Shown: positions 48,175 through 59,816, counted from the first letter of the stretch. The stretch: DNA of 64,000 nucleotides from Sambucus nigra (GCA_949130495.1 OX422213.1:537215467-537279466), one strand, 5' to 3'. Numbers and translations: made by a program. The notes: generated by a model not told the origin, from the sequence alone.

Positions 48175-51100
48175 CTAAACAAGTGGCTAGTCTTACGAGT
48201 GAGCTCCATTCCTCCGTGGAGACTCGAAAGAAACTTGAAGCCTTTGTTGCCCAGCTGACTCATGATCTTGAGAAAGCACGGGAAGTCAAGGTGCAAATCG
48301 AGGACAGATTAGGGAAAATGGGAAAGATGCTCCTTGGCCCAGCTTTAGGTTTTGGTGATAGGCATGGAATTGGTTATGATGGTGGCTCCACCTCTCAAAT
48401 TTCACCTGGACCAGTTCCTGAGTTTACTACTACTCCTTATGGTCATCGTCAAAAACCTCAAAGGAGAATTCGACCGAGAAAAGTAAACCAAGGTCCGCCT
48501 TTGACTGTGTTCTTTTGTACCTATTGCAAAAGAAAAGGCCACCTCAGGGAGTTTTGCTATAGAATTGGTCGGACACGATGTACTATAGCTCCACGTCAGC
48601 ACACTGATGATTTTACCAGTCTGAGAGAGAGAGTTGAGCTTTTATCTGCCACCTCTCAGAGTTTGATGGAGAAATTCCGACGGATGCCTTTGCCATCAGT
48701 GAATGATTCTCACATTCCAGATAAAACCAACAACAACAAAGGCAAACAAAAGGTCTCCACTTCTTGGGTACCTAGGAAAGATAAAAGGCCTTTGTTGTTC
48801 ATGTTGATCTCAAGGCACATAATTCCTCTCAGTGGCATTTTGATAGTGGATGCTCCAGACACATGACAGGTGATGTTTCATTTTTTACCCACCTGAAGGA
48901 TTATGAGGACGGTAGAGTCATCTTTGGAGATGGGAGAAAATCTAGCATTGTAGGACGAGGTATTGTAGAGTTACCAGGATTTCCTAAGTTAGAAAATGTG
49001 TTGTACGTCAAAGGTTTGAAAGCAAACCTTCTCAGCATTAGCCAGCTGTGCGACGCTGACTTTGCAGTAAAGTTTGACCGGGACACTTGTAAGGTCTATA
49101 ATCAAGCCGGTAAACTATTAGTGCAAGGGGTGAGGACAAAGGATAATTGCTATGGGACTGAGCCCACATCCTCTCTTGTCTGCAACAGCGCCATGATCAC
49201 TCCTATGGATCTGTGGCACCAACGTCTAGGTCATATAAATATTAGAGATCTCACTCTCTTAGCTAGAAAGGACCTAGTACGTGGCTTACCATCTCTTGGA
49301 AGGCAAACTTTGATGGTTTGTGGACCCTGTCAGATGGGAAAACAAATTCGTAGTCCCCATAGGAAGTTGCATTCCATTAACACCTCCCGTGTTCTTGAGC
49401 TTATACACATGGACCTTATGGGTCCCACTCGTACCGAGAGTCTAGGTGGTAAGCGGTATATCCTAGTGATGGTAGACGATTTCTCCAGGTACTCGATAGT
49501 AGGTTTTCTGAGAGAGAAATTCGATGCTGTAGAGTTTTTAACGACCAAGTGTCGTGTCCTATAAAATCAACATGGAGTCACTATTAACAGAATACGTAGT
49601 GACAACGGCACTGAATTTAAGGAAGCAAAGGTAGATTTGTATTGTGATAGCCTTGGGATCAAACATGAGTTTTCTGTTGTGAAGACTCCTCAGCAAAATG
49701 GGATTATTGAGAGAAAGAATAGAATGATCCAGGAAATGCCCAGATCTATGCTTCTAGGTCGTAAAGTTTCTAGGAGATTTTGGGAAGAGGCAGTGTCTAC
49801 TGCATGCCACACGATGAATAGGGTTTATCTGCGTCCACACACACTTCAAACACCTTATGAGTTGTGGGATGGCAAGAAGCCCAACCTTGCATATTTCTGT
49901 GTCTTTGGGAGTAAATGCTACATCCTACGGGATAGAGAGCAATTAGGAAAGTTTGACTCCCGGAGCGACGAGGGAATATTGCTAGGATATTCATCGACTA
50001 GTAGAGCATACCGGGTTTTTAACCTAAAGAGCTATAAGGTTATGGAATCAATAAACGTCACCGTGCAAGATGACGAACCTCCGACGATTATTGATCCTAA
50101 CCTTCAGTGTGAGGATGAGGACTTTTCTGACAGTGATTTAATTGTCCCTTTCTCACACTCTATGGACCCTACGCATGTGCTAGGGGACACACCTGCTTGG
50201 GTTCGCAAGAGTCATGACCCTTCTGCCATTATTGGTGATCCCACTCTTTGGGTCAAGACTCGTGCTCAGCTAGAGAACGTCGTTAGCCACTTTTGCTACA
50301 CGTCCAACGTCGATCCCAAAAATCATAAAGAAGCACTCAAGAATGAACACTGGATATCTTCTATGCAGGAAGAGTTGCTTTAGTTTAAAAAGAATAATGG
50401 TCGGGAACTTGTCCCCCGACCTAGTGAGACTAATGTGATAGGTACCTGGTGGATTTTTAAGAATAAAATGGATGAAAGTGGTACCATAATTCGAAACAAG
50501 GCTAGGTTGGTCGCTCAAGGCTACACACAGATAGAGGGTGTAGACTTTGGGGATACATTTGCTCCTGTTGTGAGGCTTGAGTCTGTCCGTCTACTACCCC
50601 CCCATCGCATGTCATCTGCGCTTTAAGTTATATCAGATGGATGTCAAGAGTGCATTTCTGAATGGCATTCTACAGGAGGAGGTTTATGTGGAACAACCAA
50701 AAGGGTTTGAAGACCCTAAGCACCCTGAGCACGTTTATTATCTGAGGAAAGCCTTGTATGGTTTGAAGCAAGCACCCCGTGCTTGGTATGAGAGGCTTAC
50801 TTCCTATCTCTTAGCTCGTGGCTTCAAGAGAGGGGGAGTAGATATGACATTGTTGTTAGGAGAGATGACGGTGCTATTTTGGTTGCCCAGGTCTATGTGG
50901 ACGACATAGTCTTTGGATCCACATGCTACCAGCATGCTCATCACTTTGAGGAGGAGATGAAAAGTGAGTTTGAGATGAGCATGGTTGGTGAGCTTACATT
51001 CTTCCTTGGTCTCCAGGTTCATCAGCTAGAGGATTGGATGTTCATCTACCAATCCAAGTATGCTAGAGACCTAGTGAAGAAATTTGGTTTAGACTCCGCT

Positions 51101-51828
51101 AAGCATGCACGTACACCTATGAGTACCACTACCAAGCTTAGTAAGGACACTTCAGGCAAGGACGTAGAGCAAACCTTATATCGGAGCATGATAGGTAGCC
51201 TTCTCTACTTGACTGCCAGTCGTCCCGATATAGCCTTTAGTGTTGGAGTCTGTGCGCGATATCAGGCATCCCCGAAAGAGTCACACTTACTTTCTCTAAA
51301 GCGTATTATTAAATACGTAAGTGGGACTCTCTCATACGGTATTTGGTATTCCTTTGATATTGATGACCGTTTGTCTGCCTATTTAGATTCCGATTGGGCC
51401 GGGGATGTAGATGGTTGTAGGAGCACTTATGGTATTTTGGTTCTACTCTTGTCTCCTGGATGAGCAAGAAGAAAAATTCCATCTCTTTGTCCACTGCGGA
51501 GGTTGAGGACATAGCCGCCGGGAGTTGTTGCACACAACTCTTGTGTATGAAGCAAATGCTGGAGGATTATGGGATTTCATAGGACACCATGACCATTTCC
51601 TGTGATAACACGAGCGCGATACACATATCTCTCAATCCAGTCCAGCATTCGCGCACCAAGCACATCAGGATACGTGAGCACTTTATACGACAGCTAGTTG
51701 AATAGAAAGTCGTATCCTTGAGTTTTGTTCCTACCGACCGTCAGTTAGCCGATATTTTCACAAAACCTTTAGACGTCCTTAGATTTGAGAGTCTTAGGAA
51801 GTCTTTGGGGATTTGCACAGTTGACTGA
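48171..51828 (+). pseudogene. Pol of the SIRE-like element: protease, integrase, RT, RNase H
   Basis: Starts with the gag coiled-coil tail and a second knuckle CTYCKRKGHLREFC. After a shift near 48795 comes the protease (QWHFDSGCSRHMTG), then LWHQRLGHINIRDL. Integrase keeps Asp (HMDLMGP), Asp (IRSDNGTEF) and Glu (QQNGIIERKNR). RT shows [36 protein letters not shown] and [10 protein letters not shown]. RNase H shows YLTASRPDIAFSVG and LDSDWAGDVDG, then SLSTAE and [19 protein letters not shown]. Stops: 49562 and 50381; shifts near 50600 (a C-run), 50850 and 51437; further stops near 51580 and 51703. The end is LRKSLGICTVD and TGA 51826-51828. All catalytic residues survive. Confidence 0.93.
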
Positions 51829-53334
51829 TGGGTTGGTCTATGTCTAGAATAGGATGTTTTTTTTCATGTTCATATCATACGCTTCCTATTTCTAGTATGT
51901 TTTATATGTATCGTTCTTTTGTTGTACAACTATTTATTTTGTTTGAAAAATTAAAAAAGATTTTTTTGTATCTTAATATTTCAAGAAAAACACAATAACA
52001 TTTTTGTATTTTTTTTATGCACCTTTTATGGATGAACATTTAAGATAGCTAGGTCACACCTTCATTCCATTTATTCAAGTGACTGTTTGATAGAGATTTG
52101 AGACGCTACATCATTTCATCCATGTGCTTTACATAGTATGGAGTCTTTGAGATGTAATTAGTGATATTTTCCTACATGTTTGACTCCTATTTCCTTTATT
52201 GCACACATGCATGGCTATATGTGATTATTGCACTTATCTATCACATATTGGCTTGAGTGTTTTCATCTCAATTCTGCCTATACAACTTACAATATGCGAT
52301 AAAACTCGACAAGATTTGAATGCATGTAAAAACCGTTTTGGTGAGACTGAGTGTTTGTTTAAGAACGGGGAGGGGTTGCGAAAGGTAATTATCTCTTCTT
52401 TGCGCAAAAGCCACCATTCAAAAGGACCTAAAAACTGGAGGAATTTTATTATCCGGGGTCTAAAGAGGTTAAAAGAGCCCAAAAATTTAAAGGCAATACA
52501 AAGCCCTTCATGCCAAATATGGGCCACTTAGGTTTCACCATCAATTCTCCAAAGTTTGAGAATTTAGAAAGACTCTATTCAAAATTATATCTGAGGGAGT
52601 TTGGTTGGAGAATATAAACGGGTTTGCACTTCCTTGAAAGTCCTGAAAAAGCATAAAAAGTTTTGGACGTTATTGGTGTAGAAATCATTTTTAGCTTTGA
52701 TTTGATTGAGTCAATGTCTTGTATTTCCATTTTTTTACACCAAAGGAAGACTTTGAGTTCATTCGTTAGGAGTATCCGATATTCATCGTGCACATATGTC
52801 ATGTTTGTATGCATTGATTTTCCTATCGAATTTGTTCACACCCATTCATTTCCGTCATCATCGACTTGGTTGTCCTGTGTTTATTCATGGTGTGATTTTG
52901 TTTAATTTTTTTTTTTTTAAAAATTCAAAAAATAGTTGTGTATTTCCTTGTGACACCCCGTCATTGCTTATTTGAATTATTTCTCTCATTTGTCTATTTG
53001 GGGACATCATAAAAAGGGGGAGAATGAATTATCTTATTATGCGGGAGTTTTGAACTTTTGAGTTTTCTCATAAATTTCTATATATTTTTATCTCATTTCA
53101 AACTCAATACATCAATTAGTATTTGCTTTGTCTCATATGTGTAGGTACTACATTGATGATCAGTGAAATACACACCCTGATGAGAAAAGCGTTGAAGATT
53201 CCTGAAGAGTTGAATAACAAACGATGAAGTCTTATTCAATTGTACCTTTTCAATTTTGGGTTCATGGAAGGGTAGATTTGTATAGGCAATTTCATACTTG
53301 ATAATTCGGATGTTTTTATGTTTGTACCGGCATA
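51829..53334 (+). other. 3' non-coding region of the SIRE-like element
   Basis: About 1.5 kb between pol and LTR, where SIRE elements can carry an extra envelope-like frame. The longest frame (52199-52531, 110 codons) shows no family resemblance. An internal AAAAAGGGGGAGAATG at 53011-53026 may be a central polypurine tract. Confidence 0.55.
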
Positions 53335-53350
53335 GACATAGGGGGAGATT
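53335..53350 (+). other. Polypurine tract of the SIRE-like element
   Basis: AGACATAGGGGGAGATT abuts the 3' LTR start TGTAAGAACA; GGGGGAGA is the usual copia form. Confidence 0.8.
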
Positions 53351-54209
53351 TGTAAGAACAATTTGTCCATCATTTATTAGTTATGTCATACGTCGTCACA
53401 CCGTTGAAGAATATTCAAGCCCGAATCTACGTCAACGGATCCGAATATCAAAAAGAAGAAGGAATCAGATTTTTGCAGAGCCGGATCGGTCCTCCTAGAA
53501 TAAAAGATCCGATCCGCCTGCGAACCGGTCCGCCTCATACCCGGACCGATCCGACTACTGAAAAGCCAGAATACCCCGGACTGCTAGCGAACCGAAGATG
53601 CCTAAAACAAAAAGAACCGGTCCGCCTACCCGGACCGATCCGCCTGGGATAAACACAAAACAGATCGTGTTCAGATTTTCAAGGCCCATGACTTCTTATT
53701 TAATCCCACTACGGGGAGTTAGTTTAGCGAGACTTCCACATAGTTTTCAGAGTACAAAAAACTCTAAGTCTTCGCCTGTTGAGTCCCAAGACTCTAGTTT
53801 TTGTTGATTCACACAACCTCTCATACATTTGTGAATCTGTTTATAACCCTAGAACACAACAAGTTGGTGTTCAACCCTTGTGTAGAAGACCGTTCTTCTT
53901 CTTCTTCATTGCAGCCCTCCTGGAAAAGGGATATTTCCAGCCGCCGACAACAGAATCCGACACCTGAGGGTAATTCTTAGTCACTTGTATTTTCATTGTA
54001 ATCCGAAATTGTACAGTTACTATATTATAATGAAAATAAATGGTTTTGCCCCAAAGGGGGATTTTTCCTCACAAGCATGTGTTTGAATGCTCTTGCTTAG
54101 TTCATTATCTTATTCAATCACATATTGTTGCATGTTTAGGATTTGTTTTGGGTTAAAAGGTGTTTAATTTATAATTTTCTCATTTGAACGCAAGTGCATA
54201 CTCTTCTCA
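53351..54209 (+). repeat. 3' LTR of the SIRE-like element
   Basis: 859 bp, TGTAAGAACAATTTG to CTCTTCTCA, colinear with 45774-46628. The CCGGTCCGCC region differs by insertions, including an extra CCGATCCGACTACTG-like unit. Confidence 0.94.
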
Positions 54210-54214
54210 TATAG

Positions 54215-54712
54215 GCCTCTGGAGGGTTTCAAATATTTTGTGACTTTAACTGATGATTTCTCTCGCAAAGTCTGGGTTTACTTCTTGAAAAAAAAATTGA
54301 AAGTTTCAGCAAATTCAAGGAATGGATGGCTGTGGTGGAAAATCAAACAAAAAAGAAGATTAACTACTTTAGGAGCAACAACTGAGGAGAATATAAGGAT
54401 GACAAATTCCTTTAGTTTTCAAAGATTTTGGCATCACAAGGTACTTTACCGTAAAGAAAAATCCATAATAAAATGGTGTTGCAGAGCGAATGAACCGCAC
54501 TATTATGGAGAGGGAAAGGTTGATAAGGTTTCATGTGGGGTCTCCAAATTCTTATTAGGCAGTGGCTATTGACCACATCATTTATTTGGTCGATGGGTCT
54601 CCAAATGAAACTCTTGGATTTAAGTGCCCTGAAGAAGTATAGTCTGGGAAAGATATTGATTACTCACAATTGAGAGTATCCTAGTGTCCAGGATATGTTC
54701 ACATTGAAAAAC
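54215..54712 (+). pseudogene. Outer copia element: integrase, right part
   Basis: This continues the pre-integrase interrupted at 45773. It reads GGFKYFVTLTDDFSRKVWVYFLKKK with the second Asp region, then sequence with many shifts, then the C-terminal integrase motif GFKCPEEVWSGKDIDYSQLRV near 54620-54690. Joining it to 45773 restores the expected protein order, which proves the SIRE-like element inserted into this gene. No RT or RNase H of this copy follows; homology stops at about 54712, where another element begins. Confidence 0.87.
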
Positions 54713-54724
54713 AGTCACTTAAGA

Positions 54725-55330
54725 TGTTTAATACAAAGTTAAACTTTTAAAATGGCTCTTAACTATTTGTTGAAGAAAACATTTTATTTAAAATAAAACT
54801 TAACATAAGATGTGTTTAAAATACTTTTCAAAATAGTTTGAATGAGTTTGAACGAGTTATTTCAGTTCTAGAATGAACCAGTTTTGAAAAACAAAACTTA
54901 AACTATTAAATCGGCATAGCTAGGAAGAAGGTGATGAGAAAATGAGGAAGAGCACAAGTAATTGTTAACATGGTAAAACCCCACCCAATTGGGGAAACAT
55001 CCACGGTGACCTCTAGGTCACAAAAAGAAAATCCACTAAATTCAGAGTAATAAATTACAAGCTATTTAACAATCAAACCACACAAACACACCTAAACTAA
55101 GTTCAGAATCGTTACCAACTCCTCTGGATTAGATATGACTTCTCTGAAGGTTGTTGTTGTTGATGTTATCCCGAGCTTCGTAACTTTACTTGATTCTAGT
55201 CTTTACGTCGATTCAAACAAGTTCAAGATCATACAACCAACACTTTAAGTGTGGTAGAGTGAAAGTGTATTGGTGATGTACTCTCTAACATATGCATGCA
55301 ACGCACTCACACTTAATACAGACAGAATGC
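54725..55330 (-). repeat. Probable 3' LTR of the antisense copia element, left part
   Basis: The left border TGTTTAATAC is inferred from the end of outer copia homology. It would be the CA end of an LTR read on the minus strand. The right part is 60861 to about 62202, so the LTR would be about 1.95 kb without the CACTA insertion. Its partner lies outside the window, so this rests on position only. Confidence 0.4.
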
Positions 55331-55349
55331 CACTACACCAAAACATGCC

Positions 55350-55725
55350 ATTAGTAACACAATTTTACCGTTACTAAAAGTATTAGTAACACAATTTTTC
55401 CGTTAGAAAAAAGGCGTGGGTCACGAAGCTATTAACGGTAAAATTCTGTTACTAATAGTAACAGTAAAATTCAAAATTAGTAACGGTAAATTCTATTACA
55501 AATAGTAACGGAAAAATTCAAAATTCGTAACGGAAAAATTATGTTACTAATAGTAACGGTAAAATTCAAAATTAGTAACGCTAAAGTTGTGTTACTAATA
55601 GTAACGGAAAATTTATGTTACTAATAGTCACGAAAAATTCGTGAGTAGCAACAGTGAAAATTTGTTACTAATAGTAACGATAAAATTCAAAATTAGTAAT
55701 GGTAAAATTATGTTACTAATCTGAG
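55350..55725. repeat. Left subterminal repeats of the CACTA element
   Basis: More than a dozen copies of TAGTAACGG/TAGTAACAC and the complementary CCGTTACTAAT, often combined as GTTACTAATAGTAAC, which is itself a near-palindrome. Such repeats are where CACTA transposases bind. Confidence 0.85.
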
Positions 55726-57087
55726 TACATATTTAAAAAAAATAATCAGGATCCAATATCCTGAATTTAAAATTAGGAACACTAATTAAATCCTAAGAAC
55801 ATATACAAAACTAGTGACCTAATCATATTTCAAACTAATCAATTCGAAAAGAAACACGGACAATTTAAATTTTTTGGAGAGTATCCTTTGTTATAAAACT
55901 GCCCACCTTATTTAAGAAAGAAAAGAATACTCCAACAATAATACTAAAAATCCGTCCTAAACATCATATAAAGAAATGCCAACTCAATTCGTGAAAATAA
56001 CACCAATACTTAATTCAAAAATATTTATTACATAACACAAATAATTGTAAACAATATAAAAAAAATTAAACAGAGCTTCATTTATTTATAGGACTATCCA
56101 CCCTGTTTAAGAAATACAAAAATAACACAACAATATTCAACATATGAAGCTTATGAGATTAGAGTCTAGATATCCTGCATTGCACATTACCTTGTATGCA
56201 TGTCACGCGGTCCCAGCACTGTCACCTTTTTTAACAAAAAATATTTTCTCCCAATTTTTGAATCGCCGAAACCTAAAATAAGTGAGCAAAGACAAATCAA
56301 AACATATATTAGGACTTCAATAGTAATTTAAACACAAACTCAATAAATAAATCAAATCAGTACCTTGAATTCGTAATCATAACTATTGGTAAACACAAAC
56401 TCAATAATGAAATCAAATTAAGTTGTGTAGTTACTTCTAATCGGTTGTATAACTTAAACTCGGTTGTTAAACACATTCAGTTGTGCAGTTACTTCTAATC
56501 AGTTATACAACACGATCCATGCACCCCCAAATCGTTGGGATAATTTTGTTGAGTTGAGTTGAGTACACTAAACTCATCATCACTAGCCTTCTATAAAAAG
56601 TCCCTAATGCACTTGTCTGAAGTCTTATTAATACAGAATGCAATTGGAAGAATGGATAAAAAAGGAAATAGGAGGGGATACTTAAAAGATATCTCTTAAT
56701 GAACAAGGGGCGAGATCCCCTCCCTAAAATAAGTAGCGGATCTTCCACAACACCAGTCTCTTCTCATGTCTCGCAATTGAGTTCTTTTTCAAGAGAAAAC
56801 AATAATGAAAGTGGTTTGAAATTTAAATTTATTAGTTATATTCAGGAAGTAAGGCTAATTTACACACATATTAGATATAGGCAGAATACTATCCCCCATC
56901 CGAAAAGAAGAAGGTTTTTCATCATCTCCAAATTTTTTTATTCAATTAGTTGAAATATCAAAACCATATTCAGGGAAGTTGACAACATCTACTCAATTGA
57001 TAGGAAGACATTTCAACATGTGATATTTCATGAAATTTTTTTGGATATAGATAAAATGGAAAGAGAAATATGTCAAATGTTGTTTAC

Positions 57088-57509
57088 CTTCCCTCCTTTT
57101 TACTTGCCACAAGATTTGACAAAGCGCCTTGTGCTGCCCCAGCTGTTAACCCAGCCGTACACAACTCTGCAGCCTTATAGAAGAAATAGTGGAGTCTCTT
57201 TTACAAGTCAAACTCTCCAAGTGGACAGTTATTTTCAAAGACATTGTTTGGGATCTTTTGCAATGTATTTTGAAAATCTAAATGGAATCTGATTCCATAT
57301 GAATGACAAGGAGCAAGCGACCAAGCAACAATAGCATTGCACGCAGTTACTGTGAGCACATTGATAAGTGCAAGATCCCATTCCTGCCTAATACTGTCAT
57401 TACAGACAAAGAGAACAGCATATATAATAAGGCATGCCATATCTTCAGGACTTCTGTTACTGATACGATTCAGAGATTTCCTGGTTTGATCGTGTAAGGA
57501 AGGTTAGGA
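57088..57509 (-). pseudogene. Captured exon of a RETICULATA-like (DUF3411) gene
   Basis: RETICULATA-RELATED proteins are plastid membrane proteins involved in leaf development. On the minus strand the exon reads CLIIYAVLFV, IRQEWDLALINVLTVTACNA, WSLAPCHSYG and LQNTLQKIPNNVFE, then EFDL, one TAA (57201-57203, where the family has Gln), KRLHYFFYKAAELC and AAQGALSNLVASKKEG. A GT donor (AAG then GTAAAC) follows at 57086-57087, and a candidate acceptor CAG lies upstream near 57510. So it is one whole or nearly whole exon copied from genomic DNA. Only the middle of the protein is present, and it cannot work alone. Confidence 0.88.
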
Positions 57510-57972
57510 ACTGCATATAATTATGGTGTTTTAAATTTAGAATTCATAACTGAAATTGAAAAGGCATAAGACATTACAATGAAACTTATTTTTCTTTCCT
57601 TGGTTACATTAGCAAGCAACATTTGGAAGATCAAAATGATTTAATGTCAAACTAAAAGATTTAAAACACAAATTACAAACTAAGTTAACAAAACGAAGAT
57701 GCGTAAATAGATAAAAGCCAAATTTTGCAAAATATGTCACATAATAGATAATCTACAGAGTTCAAACATATTGAATAGTCCATTATAATGAACCCAAACT
57801 AAAAATTAACTTCATGAACTTATTGTTCGGACTCTTAATATACTCGAGTGAAGACAGATCTATCTTGAGTTTACATGTAGGCATTGAAATGACTTATTAA
57901 GAATTTTGAAACAAAAATACTCAAGTACTCCAGTTGAGTCCATCATGATTCATGAAAATAACATACCAAATA

Positions 57973-58386
57973 TCATTTAATAATAAGGTGTTGTAGTTTA
58001 TTTGATTTCTCAAGTAATATCGGGAGCCCCTGCCAGTCGTCGCTATCAAATTCGACCTCCAGATGGCTTATGAAACACTGGGGCGTCTGAATGACCTACG
58101 TAGCTAAGAGCCTAAAAAAATAGATTTTTAGTTACATCACTTGTCAATATTTAATGACAACAACTAGTGGGAAGCAATGTACCTTCATGGTGTCACGTGA
58201 TAACTGCAGCAGTGTCACATTATATAATCCACTCAGAAGTTGGAACACATTTTTACCATAATCTTCACTAATGTTTCCTGTATCACTGATGTAAACATCA
58301 ACTTCTGCCTCTACTAAATAGGACATATTTTCCAATGAGAAGTCCTCAGACGTAAAATTCATGAGATATAGAGCCATTAGTAACAC
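57973..58386 (-). pseudogene. Captured F-box/FBD-LRR-like fragment with intron
   Basis: Two minus-strand exons. Exon 1 (58183-58386) reads LYLMNFTSEDFSLENMSYLV, then EAEVDVY and GLYNVTLLQLSRDTMK, like leucine-rich repeats of plant F-box/FBD proteins. A GT donor is at 58181-58182 and an AG acceptor at 58087-58088, giving a 96-bp intron with matching phase. Exon 2 (57973-58086) reads CFISHLEVEFDSDDWQGLP and LLEKSNKLQHL, ending in TGA. The HLEVEF...LP..LLE pattern is typical of the region before an FBD domain. No F-box is present. Parent proteins are substrate receptors of SCF ubiquitin ligases; this piece is not one. Confidence 0.75.
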
Positions 58387-58394
58387 AATTTATA

Positions 58395-58520
58395 CTAAAT
58401 GGAATCTGCTTCCACGCCTTTTTTATACTAATTGATTATTGTGTAAATGTCAAAAATCTAAATGGAATCTGCTTCCACGCCTTTTTTATACCAATTGATT
58501 ATTGTTTAAATGTCAAAAAC
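58395..58520. repeat. 63-bp tandem duplication inside the CACTA element
   Basis: 58395-58457 and 58458-58520 are nearly identical (CTAAATGGAATCTGCTTCC start, ATGTCAAAAA end), differing at about four positions. It lies just between two captured segments. Confidence 0.92.
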
Positions 58521-58929
58521 ACACTTGTTTTCAGCATTCGCACGCCCCTTTCTGACAGGATTTTTCCTCTCGCTCTCAGCTTTAATCTTTCCTCGACGAG
58601 TTGAGATTGCTTTCATGCTTGTCGAATCTCCCGCCGTATTGTCCTGAGCATTTTCCCTTTTCTGTGACTGAGCATCTTTCTTTTCCTTTGCTTGGCATTG
58701 CCTTGACACCTTTCTATACCTATACTGGAAGGTATAGGTTTGGGCTGTCGATGATGCTATAGGTTTGGTATCTTCAATCACCTTCGTGGTTTGTTGTGTT
58801 GCATCAACAACTGTCTGTAAACAAAAAGAATCTTAAACGTTAAGAAAGCTAGTTGATAAATACTCGAACACACATAGATTATGATTTCACGTCTCTGAAA
58901 GCATATTCATCATCAGTCGTAGCAGCCAT
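58506..58929 (-). CDS. Unknown two-exon, Lys/Arg-rich reading frame in the CACTA element
   Basis: Exon 1 runs 58929-58891 (MAATTDDEYAFRD), followed by a GT donor (58889-58890). A 76-bp intron ends in a T-rich tract and TTTACAG, and exon 2 runs 58814-58506 in matching phase. The predicted product is 115 residues, rich in Lys, Arg, Gln and Glu (RKVSRQCQAKEKKDAQSQ), hydrophilic, and without signal peptide or membrane segment. I do not recognise the family. It may be a captured gene piece or a fused transcript unit of the element. Nothing shows that it is expressed. Confidence 0.4.
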
Positions 58930-59198
58930 GAAACTTACAGAGTGAATTTAATAATTTAGTATTGCGATAATTATACAAAAAGGATAAAGTAAAGTTTTCC
59001 CATCCCCACTTTCTTTTTACCCGACTCTCTCTGTCTCTTCCTCGTCTCTATCATATTGTGTTTTACAAACACGTCCCTCCTATAAATTCCAACACCATAA
59101 TCCTAAAACTAACACACTTTCCTAAAGTTCTCATTTTAGGGTCATTCAATTTTGATCTTCTCACTCAATTATTTATAGAAATATATATGTACACATTA

Positions 59199-59360
59199 TA
59201 TGGAAATGATGTGAGCATGAGAGGAAGAGATGGTAGGTCCAGAAAAGTCAACACCTAAAGGACTGAAATTACTATCTGATATTGACGACCAAGATGGTCT
59301 TCGTTTTCAGATTTCGGTGATTCAATTCTATGGAAATGATGTGAGCATGAGAGGAAGAGA
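59199..59360 (+). repeat. 32-bp direct repeat around the BAHD junction
   Basis: TATGGAAATGATGTGAGCAT and GAGAGGAAGAGA occur at 59199-59230 and again at 59329-59360 inside the BAHD coding piece. The first copy ends exactly where the captured fragment begins, as expected for filler DNA from template switching during capture. Confidence 0.92.
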
Positions 59361-59505
59361 CCCCATGAAGGTGATCAGAGATGCGCTGGCTGAGATGCTC
59401 GTGTTTTACTACCCGTTTGCAGGACAGCTAAGGGAAGGTGGTGCTCGTAAGCTGATGGTCAACTGCACCGGCGAAGGTGTCATGTTTTTCAAAATGATAT
59501 ATTAA
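59230..59505 (+). pseudogene. Captured BAHD acyltransferase fragment (benzoyltransferase-like)
   Basis: From ATG 59230 the frame reads [20 protein letters not shown], then [36 protein letters not shown] and [10 protein letters not shown]. This is the N-terminal part of alcohol O-benzoyl/acyltransferases of the BAHD family, which use acyl-CoA to acylate plant alcohols. It breaks off after GEGVMF with FKMIY and a stop. The catalytic HXXXD and DFGWG motifs lie further on in these enzymes and are absent. It is on the opposite strand from the other fragments. A 32-bp piece of it is duplicated upstream (59199-59230). Confidence 0.88.
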
Positions 59506-59726
59506 AAAACGGAGTCATTTTTCAATACGTGAAAATGACTTTGAAATTAGATTTATAATTGATAGTCCGCTAAAATAAATTCAGCCATCAGTGTTGTATT
59601 CGGTTGAGGGTGGGGTTATAGAGGCGGAGTTAACGTCGTTCCCACCTCCTTTTTTGGTCAAACCAAAAGCTTTCGAAGCCACACAGACCAGAGTCTCACC
59701 CAAGCTCTCAAATATCTGAGCTTTGA

Positions 59727-59816
59727 TTTTTCCATTAACAATAGCTCTCTGCCCACACCACACATTGATGTTGTTCTCGTGCTTCTCGCAGCAGATCTTA
59801 ACTGGGTCCGTGAATC
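59727..59816 (-). pseudogene. Captured GDSL esterase/lipase exon start
   Basis: The minus strand reads TTTCCACAG then GFTDPVKICCEKHENN, then VWCGQRAIVNG. In plant GDSL esterases the last exon begins with the same GFxDPxKVCC stretch, so the splice acceptor (CAG complement at 59817-59819) and exon start are preserved. After AIVNG the sequence diverges (KIKAQIFESLGETLVC...). The open frame goes on to 59581, possibly into another captured piece that I cannot name. The His/Asp end of the GDSL catalytic site is missing. Confidence 0.75.

Larger units (their letters stand above)
45774..54209 (+). mobile_element. SIRE-like Ty1/copia element, inactivated
   Basis: 8,436 bp with LTRs of 855 and 859 bp (TGTAAGRACAATTTG...CTCTTCTCA). 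The flanking duplication is TATGG (45769-45773) on the left and TATAG (54210-54214) on the right, with one mismatch. The order tRNA-iMet primer site, gag with knuckle and coiled coil, protease, integrase, RT, RNase H, about 1.5 kb of 3' non-coding DNA and two GGGGGAGA tracts fits the SIRE/Maximus lineage. LTR differences of several percent with indels and multiple frameshifts show some age. Confidence 0.94.

Noticed and set aside
46738..51828. Possible endogenous plant virus (caulimovirus-like) sequence
   Set aside because: The domain order protease-integrase-RT-RNase H between LTRs with a tRNA-iMet primer site is Ty1/copia; no movement protein or coat motif is seen.
51829..53334. Envelope-like gene downstream of the SIRE-like pol
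   Set aside because: No frame above 110 codons, and no signal peptide or membrane anchor pattern.
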